Assembly (NCBI RefSeq): GCF_010389155.1
Contig: NC_057765.1
Location: 5,518,001 to 5,582,000, forward strand
DNA: 64,000 bases
Direction of reading: 5' to 3'
From: Erigeron canadensis
Taxonomy: Eukaryota > Streptophyta > Magnoliopsida > Asterales > Asteraceae
Part shown: one piece after another, positions 43,232 through 55,239 of the stretch
How positions within the stretch are numbered: the stretch's first letter is position 1
How the letters are laid out: each line of letters opens with the position of its first letter
Notes under the pieces: generated by a model
Database searches by the model: none
Seen by the model: the letters and a program-made list of their open reading frames with translations, nothing else
Told to the model about the DNA's origin: nothing
Position numbers and translations under genes: made by a program

Positions 43232-43949
43232 GTTACTATGTGTATTGTGTAATGTATTTCAACTTTTTATTATGGGTAAGCAACTTATTATTTTCTCAAA
43301 TACGTAAAACGGTTACCGATTGATAGTTAGCCTGTTACCATATATTTGAAAGGTGTTCTCACTGGAAAACCACTCATAAATAGGGTGTCAATCCAATACA
43401 TCCAACCTTAAAATGAAACCACAGTGATTCATATTGATGCATTAATCCGTTAGAATATATATATATATATATATATATATGGGAAAAATGATTATGAGAC
43501 TCGTACACACTAACACATCCAATTTGGGCAAAAAACCAATCACATGGCACATGCTAATTACTTAGTATTTTGAATAAATAATTGGCCCCTATGTTTTTTT
43601 ATGTATTAAAAAAAATATCTGAAAAGTTTTTCACCAAAATTAAATACATAACAACCTAAAAGGACCAAACTCGACTCGACCATTTTATAAGATTTTTTTT
43701 TTAAAGAATGTACTCGATTATAAATATCGACAAAAAGATTTAGCAAAACTCGTTATAAAAGACAGCGCACAAATATTAAAAATTTCGGCATGACCCGTTC
43801 GTAAATTCATCGTCAAAACCTGTTACAGATTATGAGTTTTCCAAAAATACATTTCAATCACAATTCAACACATTTCTAATACAAAATGACTCAAAGAAAT
43901 AACTAAAACTTCTTAATTCATATACTTGACGTAATCAATATGTGGGATG
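43232..43949. repeat. Non-coding stretch with (TA)n
   Basis: (TA)n at about 43455-43481; the rest is AT-rich. CGGCATGACCCGTTCGTAAA near 43787 matches, in reverse, sequence right of E1 (about 35103), so LTR-derived repeat material is present. No gene seen. Confidence 0.4.
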
Positions 43950-44051
43950 AAAACCCACATATTTTTATATTGCCAAACCAGCCCCCACATTCCCCCACAC
44001 CATATCTTTGACTTCATTCTCACCTCTCATTCCTTTCCTTATCTCTTCTTC

Positions 44052-44072
44052 TTACACACACACACACACACA

Positions 44073-44112
<40 letters not shown>
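44052..44112 (+). repeat. (CA)n(CT)n microsatellite
   Basis: An ACACAC run followed by about 26 CT units with one interruption, at the position of the presumed leader of E2. Confidence 0.9.
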
Positions 44113-44123
<11 letters not shown>

Positions 44124-45444
44124 CATTCTCTCTTAATCTCAAGAACACACACACAAAACACACACTAATCACTTCTCCTCATAAATTTCAGATCTAAGGC
44201 TCTAGTAAACATCAAAGTGTTAAAAGAATTCTTAAATATCATTTCCTTATCTTCAAACTTCAAGTAATCTGGGTATAAATTAGTGTTCTTCATCTCTAAA
44301 GCTCCAAATTCGAATCCAAAGCTCCGGGTTGTTTTGGTAAGTTACATTTCACTAAAATCCATCATTTTATGTTTAATATCATGTTTCTAGTCAAACCCAA
44401 GTGTTCATGAGTCAAATTGCAAGTCCAAAAATGAAGTGGGTCAAAATTAGGGTTACAAAATGGGTAATTTAAGTCAAATTTAGATTTAAGCTAAAAATGG
44501 TTGTTTTGAATCAATTTTGAAGGTGGGATATGTTTAAATATGTTCATACAAGCTGCAAAAATGAGTTCCAAACCTCTAAGAATTGATTTTAAGCCAATTA
44601 TGGTTTTTGTCAAAAGTCAAAACGGGTCAAGAACAATTGTGCACTAATTTGACTTCTTAAATCGAATTGGTGATATGGGTTATGTGTTGTTATGTCTAAT
44701 TATGGGTAACAATGGATAAATTAAGTTTTGTTTCTTCACAAGTCAGCTTCATTTACAAAAAACTAAAGTTTGTGGAGTGTTTGGTTACAAGGTTATAGCT
44801 AGTTGGAAAGTGTATAGGCCTGTCTTGAAAACGCCATAACTAGTTCGTTAGATATCTTTAAGAGTCAAACCTTATTGTATGGGGTCCATTGTAATGTGTT
44901 ATGATGATTTTAGTAGGTTGAAATTGTTGAGGAGCTCGGGATACTAAGTTACTTTCTTGCTTACCTTCGCAATCTTTAAATGGCTAAGGTGAGTTCTGTA
45001 GCTTCCTACTCAATTGAGATTCGGGCTGAAAAGTGTACACATACGTGTTGTTTGATTGTTTGGTTGATTTGATTGACGGCTTGTTGACTGACTAATTGAT
45101 TGTTTGATTTATGGATGATTTGATTGATTGTTTGCTTTATGGATAGTCTTGATTGGTAGTTTGATCGATGAATGGTCTTGATTAATTGAATGATGGATTG
45201 ATTGACACGTTTGGTTGATTACGCATATGATTTTGTTGAGAATATTTATATTAAGGATAGACGTACATACATGGAATTTGATTATGCCTTCAAGGGGTTT
45301 GAGATGTGGTGGGAAGGCTGCGGGTGACCCTGTATACAAGCATCAAGAACCAATTGAATGTATAATCCTCTTAAGTGTATGTATGTTTTGTTTCGGTGGG
45401 ATTGGTGATTTGATGATTGATGGTCTTGTGATTGGTTAATGTAC

Positions 45445-45960
45445 TTCCAAGTGTTTTACACTTGAGAACATGCTTTCGTACTTAATGATTGGTTGATGTA
45501 CTTCCAAGTGTGTTATACTTGAGAACATGCTTTCGTACTTGTTGATTGATTGGTTTGAGTTACGAATTGTCGTATTGCTTGATTACTTGTTTGGTTGATT
45601 TGTTTACGGTTTGACCTATTATTGCTGGATTATGTGTTTGGTTGTGATTGTGTGGTAATATTAGGATAGTAGTACATACATGGAAGACGACGATACATTT
45701 AATGAGTTGTTAGATGTGGTGGGAAGGCTACGGGTGACCCTGTATACAAGCATCTTCGATTCCTAAAATGTATAGTCGTATGAAATGTATGTGCATTGTG
45801 GTTTGGATGATTGTTGTCGTACTCCCAAGTGTCTTGCACTTGAGAACATGTTGTTGTGCCTATTGTTTGGTTGATGTACTACCAAGTGTCATACACTTGA
45901 GAATGCGCTTTTGTACGACGTACTACCAAGTATTTCATACTTGAGAACATTGTGGTTGTG
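45445..45960 (+). repeat. Array of five hairpin-forming units
   Basis: Each unit reads like TACTTCCAAGTGTTTTACAC followed by TTGAGAACATGC. CAAGTGT and ACACTTG are perfect complements around a 2-3-base loop. Copies start near 45447, 45497, 45820, 45877 and 45918. The fifth is CAAGTATTTCATACTTG, where both arms changed together. Confidence 0.7.
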
Positions 45961-46550
45961 GTGGTTTTTGTTGTTGTGGTGGTACACTTTTGATACATTA
46001 TTTGATGTCTGATTGTTTGGACACGCTTGTTACGTTTTCTCTAGTTATTGTGATTAGACACTTGTACGAGTACTAATATGTGGCAAGGTAACACCATGAG
46101 TAACCCTCTCTACATTCTTGTGAGTTGCGATTGTTTACCGTAAGTTATGATTTACTTTACACATATTGTGACTTGGATGGTTCATTGCGAACCATTACTA
46201 CGAACTCACCAACCTAGTGTTGACCTTGTTTAGCTAGTACACTTTTCAGGTAATCAGGTGATTCAAGTGCGAGAGGCATGATTGAGGTTGCATTAGAACC
46301 CGGGCTTGGACTTATGTGGATCACGGATTCATTGGCCCTACTTTTGGATTTATGCTTAGGATTGTTTGCCATCTTTTGATATCATTTTGTAAACATTTGA
46401 TGGCTACATGCTCCTTGTGCATTTGGTACTTGTTATGTCATGTTTGGATCCACCGGATTCCTTGTTATTCATTTAGATTTATTCTACGATAATCCCATGC
46501 ATATGCTATATCTTTTCGGTAATATTTCGATCCTAGCTCGGGGTGTTACA

Positions 46551-46795
46551 ATTATCTTTTTTACAAAGGGAAATTTCTGAATAATAGCAACTATCATCAC
46601 AATCCCCATAAATGTATATAATCTGATAAAACTTTTAATATCAAGACTTTGTGGAAGAGCACAATTGGGTTGTGATTTATCAAGAGTGGATAATCCAAGA
46701 TAAAATTTCTTCAAATCCAGCATAGTTTTACTTTCAGTGACATTAATGACAGCCTCAGAAAAGATCTGTAACAGAGATGATCGACGGGCGAATGC
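46551..46795 (-). pseudogene. Relic of GLR exon 5
   Basis: Begins at an AG acceptor (46795) with AFARRSSLLQIFSEAVINVT and continues to M4 (FMGIVMIVAII). A 4-base deletion then shifts the frame (QKFPFVKK), and the E2 unit cuts it off at 46550. Exons 1-4 are absent on either side. It is a third GLR copy besides 37375-40618 and 56877-59132. Confidence 0.8.
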
Positions 46796-49682
46796 CTGAG
46801 ATCAATATTTGACACAAAAAGTTAGCTAGGGCTTTAATTTAAGTGTGAGAATTTCTTAAGAGTAGAATAATTATCGATTTAACCATATAAAATTTTTGTT
46901 TACCCTAAACCCACTTACTTTATCCTGGGTAGTAGTGTATATCTCTATCGAATTTATATGGTGTTTGTTTTAAATCTCATTTGACTTGATGACAAAAAAA
47001 AAACTTAAAATATCTTAATTTACGTAGCAAGCGAAAAGGGTTGCTATCGTATATACAAAGTTAACACAGACACATCTAGACTATCATTACATCACTAACT
47101 TTTATGCACAAGTGGCATTAAAACTCTTTTTATACGTTAAAATGAAACTTGAGTCCGTTCAGTAACAAAAGAAATTCTATAATGGCTAAATCCATGGTTT
47201 TGAAAATTAGACCGAACTGCTAGTCGGTAGAACCGTGGATCGGAAACGGTTTGTTTTGATTAAATGAAAAATAATCCAAATTAAGGAGAAGCCAAGGCTC
47301 GAACCAGCGACAATAAAATGCAGGGGGGACATTATCACCAACCTGAATATGTTGTTTTTCGTTCAACTATTTATATACATGATTTCATATATAAATACCT
47401 ACACAAATCTACAATATTAATGAAGCTTGGTTTTTTAGGTATGGTCCAACCCGTTAGATCTTTTGAACCGTAAACCATCCTCAAAATCAGTACTTGAGGT
47501 ATGGTCTACTTCTAAAAACATCGGCTAAATCAAAACGATTTTAACAAATTTTGACTCTATAGCACATTTTTGCTCATCATATTTTGGAATTTTTTGGGTT
47601 ACTCATATATATTTTTAAAGTGTTCTATATATGGTCAAGATAATAACTCGTAAACACAGTATACCCGGAGGTCTCAAATAGTCAAATCCGGATTATTTCA
47701 AAAAGTCAAAAGTTGCATTTCTCAAAATGAATATACTCGTATGATTTACTATTATTGTTCAAGGAGTATAAAATTGGAAAAATGATCCAATACTTCAAAC
47801 TAAAACAATTGATTAGTAGTAGAAGGTCAGAGTAAGCAAATTAGAAGGTCAAACCAAGTCTATATGTGTACCTTTCCAACTTGATGAAAATTCACAATTT
47901 AGAATTGATTCAAAGGTGATCACTTATATTGAATAATAACCACCTTTCATAAAACATATATGTTGGTTCATGCTTCAAGTTTCTCTTTGCTATGTAAAAA
48001 GATGGTCACACAATGGTCAGTAATAGTCTTTCTGTTATTTTATTGGTTTTAATTTGTATATTTTGAACTCCTTTTTAGTACCCATTTTTTTTTTTTTAAT
48101 ATAAATGAAGTGTCTGCCCATTTTTAAAGCTAGAAATTAAGAACTTCATTTTAAGAACCTTGTAGATAAAAGATTAGGAGCAACTGGTGATGCACCCTGT
48201 AGTGTACATGATTCGCTTTTATGTTTTAATTAAAGCTCAAACAAGACAATGAGACATATCAAATTTAAGAACCTTTTGAAGTAATCAATAATAGATCGAT
48301 GATAAGTATCATTAATTTATGTCAGTATGGGTTTTTAGCTAACTTCATTTTAATAACGTTTGTGTCACTCTTTTCCTGTATCTTTAGTTGCTGCAGAAGG
48401 AATTAAGCACGTGTCATGGATGTGGATCAGACAAAACAATGTGTTCAAAAACCACAGCTGGTTCAAATCGATCAACTAGAATGAAGTAGAGTGTCGAGAA
48501 ATTAAGCCAAATTTTGTCCACAAGTTGCTGGCAAACAATGCAATGCATTGCAAATTTCAAAGAGTATTGGATCTACATGCCCCGGTTTAGGATTTCCTGC
48601 TAGCCAACCCCAAATGTCAGGAGAATCCCTTAAAGGTGTTCACTTATGTGAGGCCTGTTGCTGTTTCAAAGGGGTGAATGATCTGCTATTTGTAAATGTA
48701 ATTATTTTTTGCTTCTTCAAAAATTTGCATTACCTGTTTGCTGGTCACTCTTGCAGTGCTTCCTACAGTTTGACTTCGAGACATGTATGCTATATATTCT
48801 ATTGCATTACCTGATTACGTTTAGATAATAGTGGATTACATTAGTTTCATAAATAACTCTCTACTTTGGCTTGCTTTTATCAGACAAACCAAAATATATG
48901 TTTTCTAAATATTTAAAATAACATACCTTAATTAATAAAAAAAAAATTAAAGTAATTATTAATCATTTTTTCCTAACATTATCCTGTGTTTTTACACGGG
49001 TTCTAAATCTAGTTTAACTTATTGTAAAAAAGAATGGTCTAGAGTTCAGAAGCATGACATCATTTCATATACAGAGTACATAATTGTGTGATATATGACA
49101 TCATTTTGTTGACATTTATGAGATTAATGTAGTGATTTTATCATCTGTAAGTCTGTTAATGATACATTCTTACCGTTAACATATATAACACTTTTTTTTA
49201 TCTGATTAAAAATCTGTATATAAAAATTTGTTTATGAAACTTAAAAACTTTTAATGATGGATTGATTTGAGTTAAGTTAATATGTAAAGAAAATTGTTTT
49301 AGTTATTATTGTTAATTATTCAAGGGGTTAACTAGTATGCTTCTAGCAGCATGTTTCCACCATGATTTTTAGACGGAAGAGATTTTATATTCAAATATGT
49401 GATTTTCATGGGGGAGTTTGTGAGGGGGAAACATGTTTCTTCTATGTTTCTAACAGCATATTGGTTTTTCCCATTATTCAATACTTTGAAGAATGTTCAA
49501 TGATTGTTTCTTTTTTGGCTTTATATGTTTAATATGCTTTAAGAATAGTTGAGGAAATTGGGTCACAATAATGGAAAATAATAGAAAATTATATTGTTAA
49601 AGAGGGTTTGTTTGTTTTAATAATAGTGTTTCTTGTTAATGAAAGTTAGTTTTTTTAGTTAAAGTAAGTTCTTTTTTGTTAG
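46796..49682. other. Long non-coding stretch
   Basis: AT-rich, with an intron- or intergenic-type composition. 48385-48560 has an exon-like frame after TTTAG (AAEGIKHVSWMWIRQNNVF) that stops at a TAG; I cannot assign it. 49331-49466 is a possible small foldback (TAGCAGCATGTTTCC / GGAAACATGTTTC). The N-terminal exons expected for the DGK gene to the right were not found here. Confidence 0.4.
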
Positions 49683-52600
49683 GTATTTGACCTTAATAGT
49701 GTGAAGCCACATGAGTTTGTTGAGTACGGGCTGGGTTGCTTGAAGAAGTTTGCTGCTCTTGGCGACAATTGTGCAAAAGAAACTCGCGAAAGATTGAGGG
49801 TTGTGGTATGTGTATAACAAACATAATCCCTTTGCTATTTTCGAATTTACCTTTTCTCATATATAAAATGCTAGCCTCAATTCGTTCCTAGTCGAAAGCA
49901 GATTGGCTATGCACCTGCGTTGATTAAAACTGTCCAATTACCAAGTGTGTATGTATGATTGTATCAACAGAATTGACAATTTAATCATATTATCAAATTC
50001 ATTTGATAGGTTGCAGGAGGTGATGGAACCGTTGGTTGGGTTCTTGGATGCCTTGGAGAGCTTCACAAACAGGGAAGAAACCCCATACCGCCAACAGCAA
50101 TTATACCTCTTGGTACAGGAAATGACTTGTCCAGGAGTTTTGGTTGGGTAATTTTGTAATCTTTTTACAGATTAAGTTTTCTACAGGTGGCAGGCATCAT
50201 GGCGGGTTGGAATGTGTCAAAACATCTTCAGGGCTTATATGGGCCATTTTTTTTCTCAAAAAATTGGGTCGAAACAGGCTGGGTCTTATTTGGTTGACCT
50301 CCATGCACTTATCTTTTCTCCCTTATAAATTTACATTTCTTTATTAAATTAGACTTTGGGTGGCTTTTACTTTGATTAAGGTGTCCCTTTTTTAACCGAG
50401 CTTATTCATTTTACCTGCTTTAGATTAAACACAAACCAAATCGACCATTTACAAGCAAATGTCTTAAAATTGCCACTCCAAAAGTTTTTCAGCATCATTC
50501 TGGTTCTTGACTTGGACTTTAACATATTTACAGGGTGGTTCTTTTCCTTTATCCTGGAGAGCAGCTATTAAAAGAACTCTTGTTAAGGCCACTTATTCTC
50601 CAACTAGCCGTCTTGATAGGTAATTAAGTTCATAAATTGTTTATTTTGAGAATTGTTATTTAGGCAACTACGCATTGTTTTCTTATGTTGATGATCTAGT
50701 AGCATCAAGTTGTGAGATATAACTTTTTGTTATGTGAAGTTGGAATCTTTCGATATCCATGCCGTCTGATGTAACTTTGGATACCCCTCATTCTTTGAAG
50801 CAAACAGAGGAGGTTGCTCTTGATCAGGTTTTTACTTCTAGGATTCAACCAATGTAATTTTAAGGCTTATTCAGAATTTGACATCCATGATAAGTAATGC
50901 CTTCTACTAAAATTGTTAGTTTTACGTCTTTTATACAGGATATAGATGTTTTGGGGAAGTTACCCGAGAAAGTTTCCTGCTATCAAGGAGTGTTATTTTA
51001 GCATAGGTATGTATTATTTTTTTCTTCTTTTTAATGATTTCTTTGCCCTATATTAATTATGTTTATAGGTATGCAATGTATATTTCTTCTTCCTGTTATT
51101 TTGATTCTATCTTTTTTTTTTCTTTATATACAATCTTAACCGTGTAGCTTTCTTGATGTAGGAATGGATGCTCAAGTGGCTTATGGTTTCCATCATTTAA
51201 GGAATGAAAAACCTTACTTTGCTCAAGGTCCTATCTCTAACAAGGTCAGAAACTGATGAGAATTTTTTGATCAATATAAAACTTTGGAAGTTCAATGCAT
51301 TTACTTATGGTGATGTTGATTCTGGTTTTCTTTTATCTCTAACGAGTTGAAAGGGTAACATATTTTTTAGCTTAAAAGGAGACGTGTCGTAATGGTCGAA
51401 AACCACCCAAGTGTATTTTTAATGCATTGAACCTCTTTCTGATAGTCGCTTAAAAGGTATTGCTTTTTGCGATACTTAACATTCACAATCATAGACACTA
51501 TTAAGTTATAAAATATTTTTAAGAGTAAATTACACTTTTCGTCCCTTAAGTTGGCACATTTTCCACTTTTCGTCCCTTAAGTGAAAAAATTACAATTTTG
51601 ACCTTAAAGTTGGCAGATTTTTTCAATCATCGTCCCTCGCCAAACGTCGTTAAGTTTCAGCCGTTAAGTCGGACACCTGCAACACACGTGAGGGACTGAA
51701 ACTGACAAAAATGACAAGTTCAGGGACGAAAATTGAAATTTACTTTTCTGTTGTCATCATCTTCATCTTCTCCGGCTGACTTTCGTCGGAAAATTCGCCG
51801 GAAAACTTAAAATGATGATATTCAAGGACGAAAAGTGAAAAATACCACATGTTAGAAGTTCTGGGTCAATCTGACCCAACCCAACCCTTTTGATCCATAC
51901 TAGTAAAGCACCTGGTTTGATGTGAGACCATTTCAACCTGTCACCCAACGAGCTTGGCTTAACCATTTTGCTACATATGAATTGTGAATAGTTATTAGAT
52001 ACCTACTTTATTATTTGGTCATTAGTTTTCTATTTAGTTCACTCTTTTATTGTTACAGATCATTTACTTTGGATATAAGCTGCAAACAAGGTTCGTTTTT
52101 TACGCCTTGTATAGCTAATCCTGGTTTGAGGTAAGAGTTTCTCACTTTGAAGAACTTATTTTTATCCTTTATGAAGATTGGATATTTTAAAATAGCTCTT
52201 GTATTATATTGCTGGAAACACCGTTTTGAATGCAGGGGATTAAATAATATTTTGAGGTTACATGTTAAAAGGCTCAATAGTTCAGAGTGGGAACTCATCC
52301 CTATCCCATCAAGGTAAGGTCACTTGAGAAGTTATATTGACTATAATATGGGAGTTATGGGACAACTTGGGTCTTGCGTTGTCTTAAATGGGTCAGTTTA
52401 TATATTTCTCTATATTATAGCCAAGATGGAAACAGGTCAAATGGGCAGAATGGTCAAAGTGGTTAAAAGTCACCCGAAATCTATTTATAATGCATGAACC
52501 TTTCTTAATTAATTTATTTTGATTAGTATTGTAATTACATTGTTTTCATAGTTTTAACAACTAGTTACATAGTAATTGCTGAGTGTGAACCGGCCCATGT

Positions 52601-54182
52601 GTGCTAAAATGACCCATTTTAATCTGAACCTGTTTTCACCCATTGCCCAATCCACCATAGTTTTCACGTGTGTCATCTAATTAAGACTCGATAGTTGTGG
52701 AGTTATAATCAATATAGCATCAATGAGGAAGTATCCTTTATTTGGTGTTTGTGGCCTGTCATTTATATGTCGTCTTCCAGTGTTAGGTCTATTGTTGCCT
52801 TGAATCTTCATAGCTATGCAAGCGGAAGAAATCCATGGGATAAATTGAAACCAGAATATATGGACAAGGTAAGCATTAATTTGTCATTATTCTAGCATGT
52901 TACAATAGATCTACATATAATACCCGGAACTGCTTATTTAGTCCCATAATTATTTCAATGGTTACTAGCGTCGTACTTTGTGGAAAATGTTAAATATTAT
53001 TCACGGGTAAGGATTCTCTCAAGTTCTCCCTACTTGACTAGTTAAGTTCCTTAACCCTTAGATTAAATTCAAAGGTCAATATTCAAAGATCAAATTTGAA
53101 TCTTAACATTTGATTTTAACCCAATGGTTGAAAATATCCCAATTTGACTAGTCAAGCTGAAATAACCTGAGGATCTCCATCCATTATTCATATATTATAA
53201 GTAAAAGACAAAGTAGAAGAATCCTGGTTACCCATATCAGTAATGTCATTTTATTTGTTAAGACGATAACAAGCAAATACTAAGTATTTGCATTTGGACT
53301 CCATAAAAAATGTTTACACATTATTTCAGGGAAATGTATATTTGCTCTAGAATAGTTTCTAGGCTTACAAAAGAGAGTAAAACTATCTTATATTGAGCTG
53401 CGATGAATATTTTTTTTTTTTGGGCCTGAGTGGTTTTGGAACGGCACCTTCGACTTGCTTTTTGACGAAATATAAAACTGTGACCATTCAGAGTTGACAC
53501 ATTTTCTCATGTGTTTCCTCTTTTTATTGCACTAGTCAGCATACAATGATTAGAGCCCAGAAACAGCCTCTAATGTTTCATCAGTATTAAGTCATCTTGT
53601 TTGCAATTGGTTTCAATGCAGAGAGGCTTTGTTGAGGCTAATGCTGATGATGGCCTCCTAGAAGTTTTTGGATTCAAGCAAGGATGGCATGCATCATTTG
53701 TGATGGTTGAGCTTATATCAGCCAAACATATAGCACAGGTAGCCCTTAACAAGTTAACAATATGTTCATTGTGTTTATATATAAAATAAGAATGCCAACA
53801 CAGCCAACCGGACCAACAGAAACAAAGTTGCCTTCCCCCATACGCTTCAGAAGATTTCCTTCAAACTAATACCTTGTAGATAACTGCAATTTTACCTCTT
53901 GAAATTATACCTTTCTGTAATTCGTGTTCCAGGACACATCATCAAAGTCAAAGTCATTGTAATTGTCATAGTGCTATACAAACTGTTCAAAGTTGAAACT
54001 GAGTCAAATTTTTTGTTGATCAGGCTGCTGCAATTCGATTTGAGTTAAGGGGTGGAGCATGGAAACAAGCTTTTATGCAGATGGATGGAGAACCATGGAA
54101 ACAACCATTGAAGAACGAGTTTTCAACCTTTGTCGACATTGTAAGGGTACCATTCCACTCAGTCATGATCAATGGAGGGTAA
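49683..54182 (+). pseudogene. Diacylglycerol kinase gene, 5'-truncated with two frameshifts
   Basis: Ten exon blocks with correct splice sites: 49683-49805, 50010-50147, 50534-50619, 50740-50827, 50939-51006, 51162-51244, 52059-52130, 52236-52313, 52781-52868, 53622-53738, then the last one 54024-54182 ending in TAA. They encode the DGK catalytic core [20 protein letters not shown] (ATP site GGDGT), [16 protein letters not shown] and the accessory domain (MDAQVAYGFHHLRNEKPYFA, VRSIVALNLHSYASGRNPW, FGFKQGWHASFVMVELISAK). The enzyme phosphorylates diacylglycerol to phosphatidic acid. Exon 50939-51006 lacks about 8 bases before YFSIG and reads into TAG. Exon 52059-52130 has one extra A after TTTGGATAT. 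The exons before VFDLNSVKPHEF (with the SGGRxG region) are missing. All other splice sites and exons are well kept, so inactivation looks recent. Confidence 0.85.
51521..51845. mobile_element. Transposon-like insertion in a DGK intron
   Basis: The left end TAAATTACACTTTTCGTCCC is mirrored by GGACGAAAAGTGAAAAAT at the right. GTCCCTTAAGT recurs inside the left half. About 325 bp, non-coding, of a type common in plant introns. Confidence 0.5.
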
Positions 54183-54810
54183 TGCTAACAGATAATCTTA
54201 TGTTTCATGTTTGGTAATTAACTAGTGTAAATTAATTCTATCATTGAATTGCTGGTAAATTAGTAGTGTTCTAATTTACCCATTTGTTAAACTGTCTTTG
54301 CTATTGCCTTAGTTGTATGATGCTGTAAAGTAACCTTCCGAGAGGATGGGTCCGAAAGCTATATATGTAGTCTTATGATGTAACTGGTTGGTCTTGACGT
54401 GAAATATGTCGAAACTCTTGTTTAAATAGTCATTACATTTATTTCTATTGTCGATAGTAGCTGATCTTCCACCCTTTAAAACCGTCTAATGTGAAATTCG
54501 ATTTGAGTTAAAGGCTGTGTTTACTTGTGAAAATTATTTTCTAATAATCTAGAAAGTGAAATGGGTTTTTCATTTCTAGAAAATAGTTGAAAATTATGAA
54601 AATGCATTGAGAAATGAAAGATACAAAATTCTGAAAAACGTTAGTGGGTCAGTTAAAACAACCCACATAAGCTTTTGTTGCAGCTTTAGTTGAAATTAAT
54701 CGTTGATTAGCCCCAAAAACCAAGAATTGAGACATCAAGAAAGGCATCGAACATAGCGAAGAAGCAGAGGAACTGCAATTAGCATTGCCAAGCATACTAA
54801 AAAGATAAAT
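54183..54810. other. DGK 3' flank
   Basis: Non-coding. 54493-54515 repeats AAATTCGATTTGAGTTAA from the start of the last DGK exon. 54183-54450 is homologous to the flank of the relic at 35313-35735. Confidence 0.5.
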
Positions 54811-55125
54811 CAGTATTTTTAAATCATCTTGTATGCAATTGGTTCCAATGCGCGCAGAGAGGCTTTGTTGAGGCTAATGCTAATGATGGCCTCCTAGAAG
54901 TTTTTGGATTTAAGCAAGAATGGCAGTCATAATTTGTGATGGTGGAGCTAATATCATCCAAACACATAGTACAAGTATCCCTTGACAGTTAACAGTATGC
55001 TCATTGTACTTTTATATTTGTATACATTATACATGAATGCCAATCGGGCTAAATTAAAAGAAATAAAATTGCTTGGCCAGACGCTTCAAATGATTTCCTT
55101 CGTACTAATACCTCTTGAATTTGTG
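54811..55125 (+). pseudogene. Duplicated penultimate DGK exon with intron flanks
   Basis: Diverged copy of 53581-53900. It carries the acceptor region CAATTGGTTCCAATGCGCGCAG, then RGFVEANANDGLLEVFGFKQ, then a small deletion and a TAA (GGCAGTCATAATTTGTG). The copy includes flanking intron (GCTTCAAATGATTTCCTTC), so it is a local genomic duplication. Confidence 0.8.
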
Positions 55126-55239
55126 TACATATATAGTCATATATGAACATATTAAATTATCATGCTATAATTTAGAGGTTCTGATGGTTTGTTCACTTTA
55201 AATGGTTATCACCTACATAAACTTTTATCTTATAAAAAT

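Larger units (their letters stand above)
43950..46550 (+). mobile_element. LTR-like unit E2, related to E1
   Basis: The right end GGGGTGTTACA (46550) equals the E1 terminus in the opposite orientation. The left boundary is uncertain. Shared with E1: a pyrimidine-rich leader (here (CA)n(CT)n, 44052-44112), donor TTTTG/GTAAGTT at 44336/44337, GGTGACCCTGTATAC-type sequence, CCAACCTAGTGTTGAC, and acceptor ACTTTTCAG at 46249. It contains five units with a CCAAGTGTNNTACACTTGAG hairpin (45445-45960) and a diverged duplication (45260-45352, 45667-45757). No ORF. It interrupts GLR exon 5 at 46551. Confidence 0.6.

Noticed and set aside
43947..44168. A frame with TH and SL repeats
   Set aside because: Translation of the (CA)n(CT)n microsatellite.
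47250..47310. GGTTCGAGCC (minus strand), a B-box match
   Set aside because: No folded cloverleaf could be drawn around it.
50144..50347. A frame starting in a DGK intron with a STGGRHHGG motif that resembles the DGK SGGRxG site
   Set aside because: It lies after, not before, the GGDGT exon and has no splice sites. The likeness is by chance.
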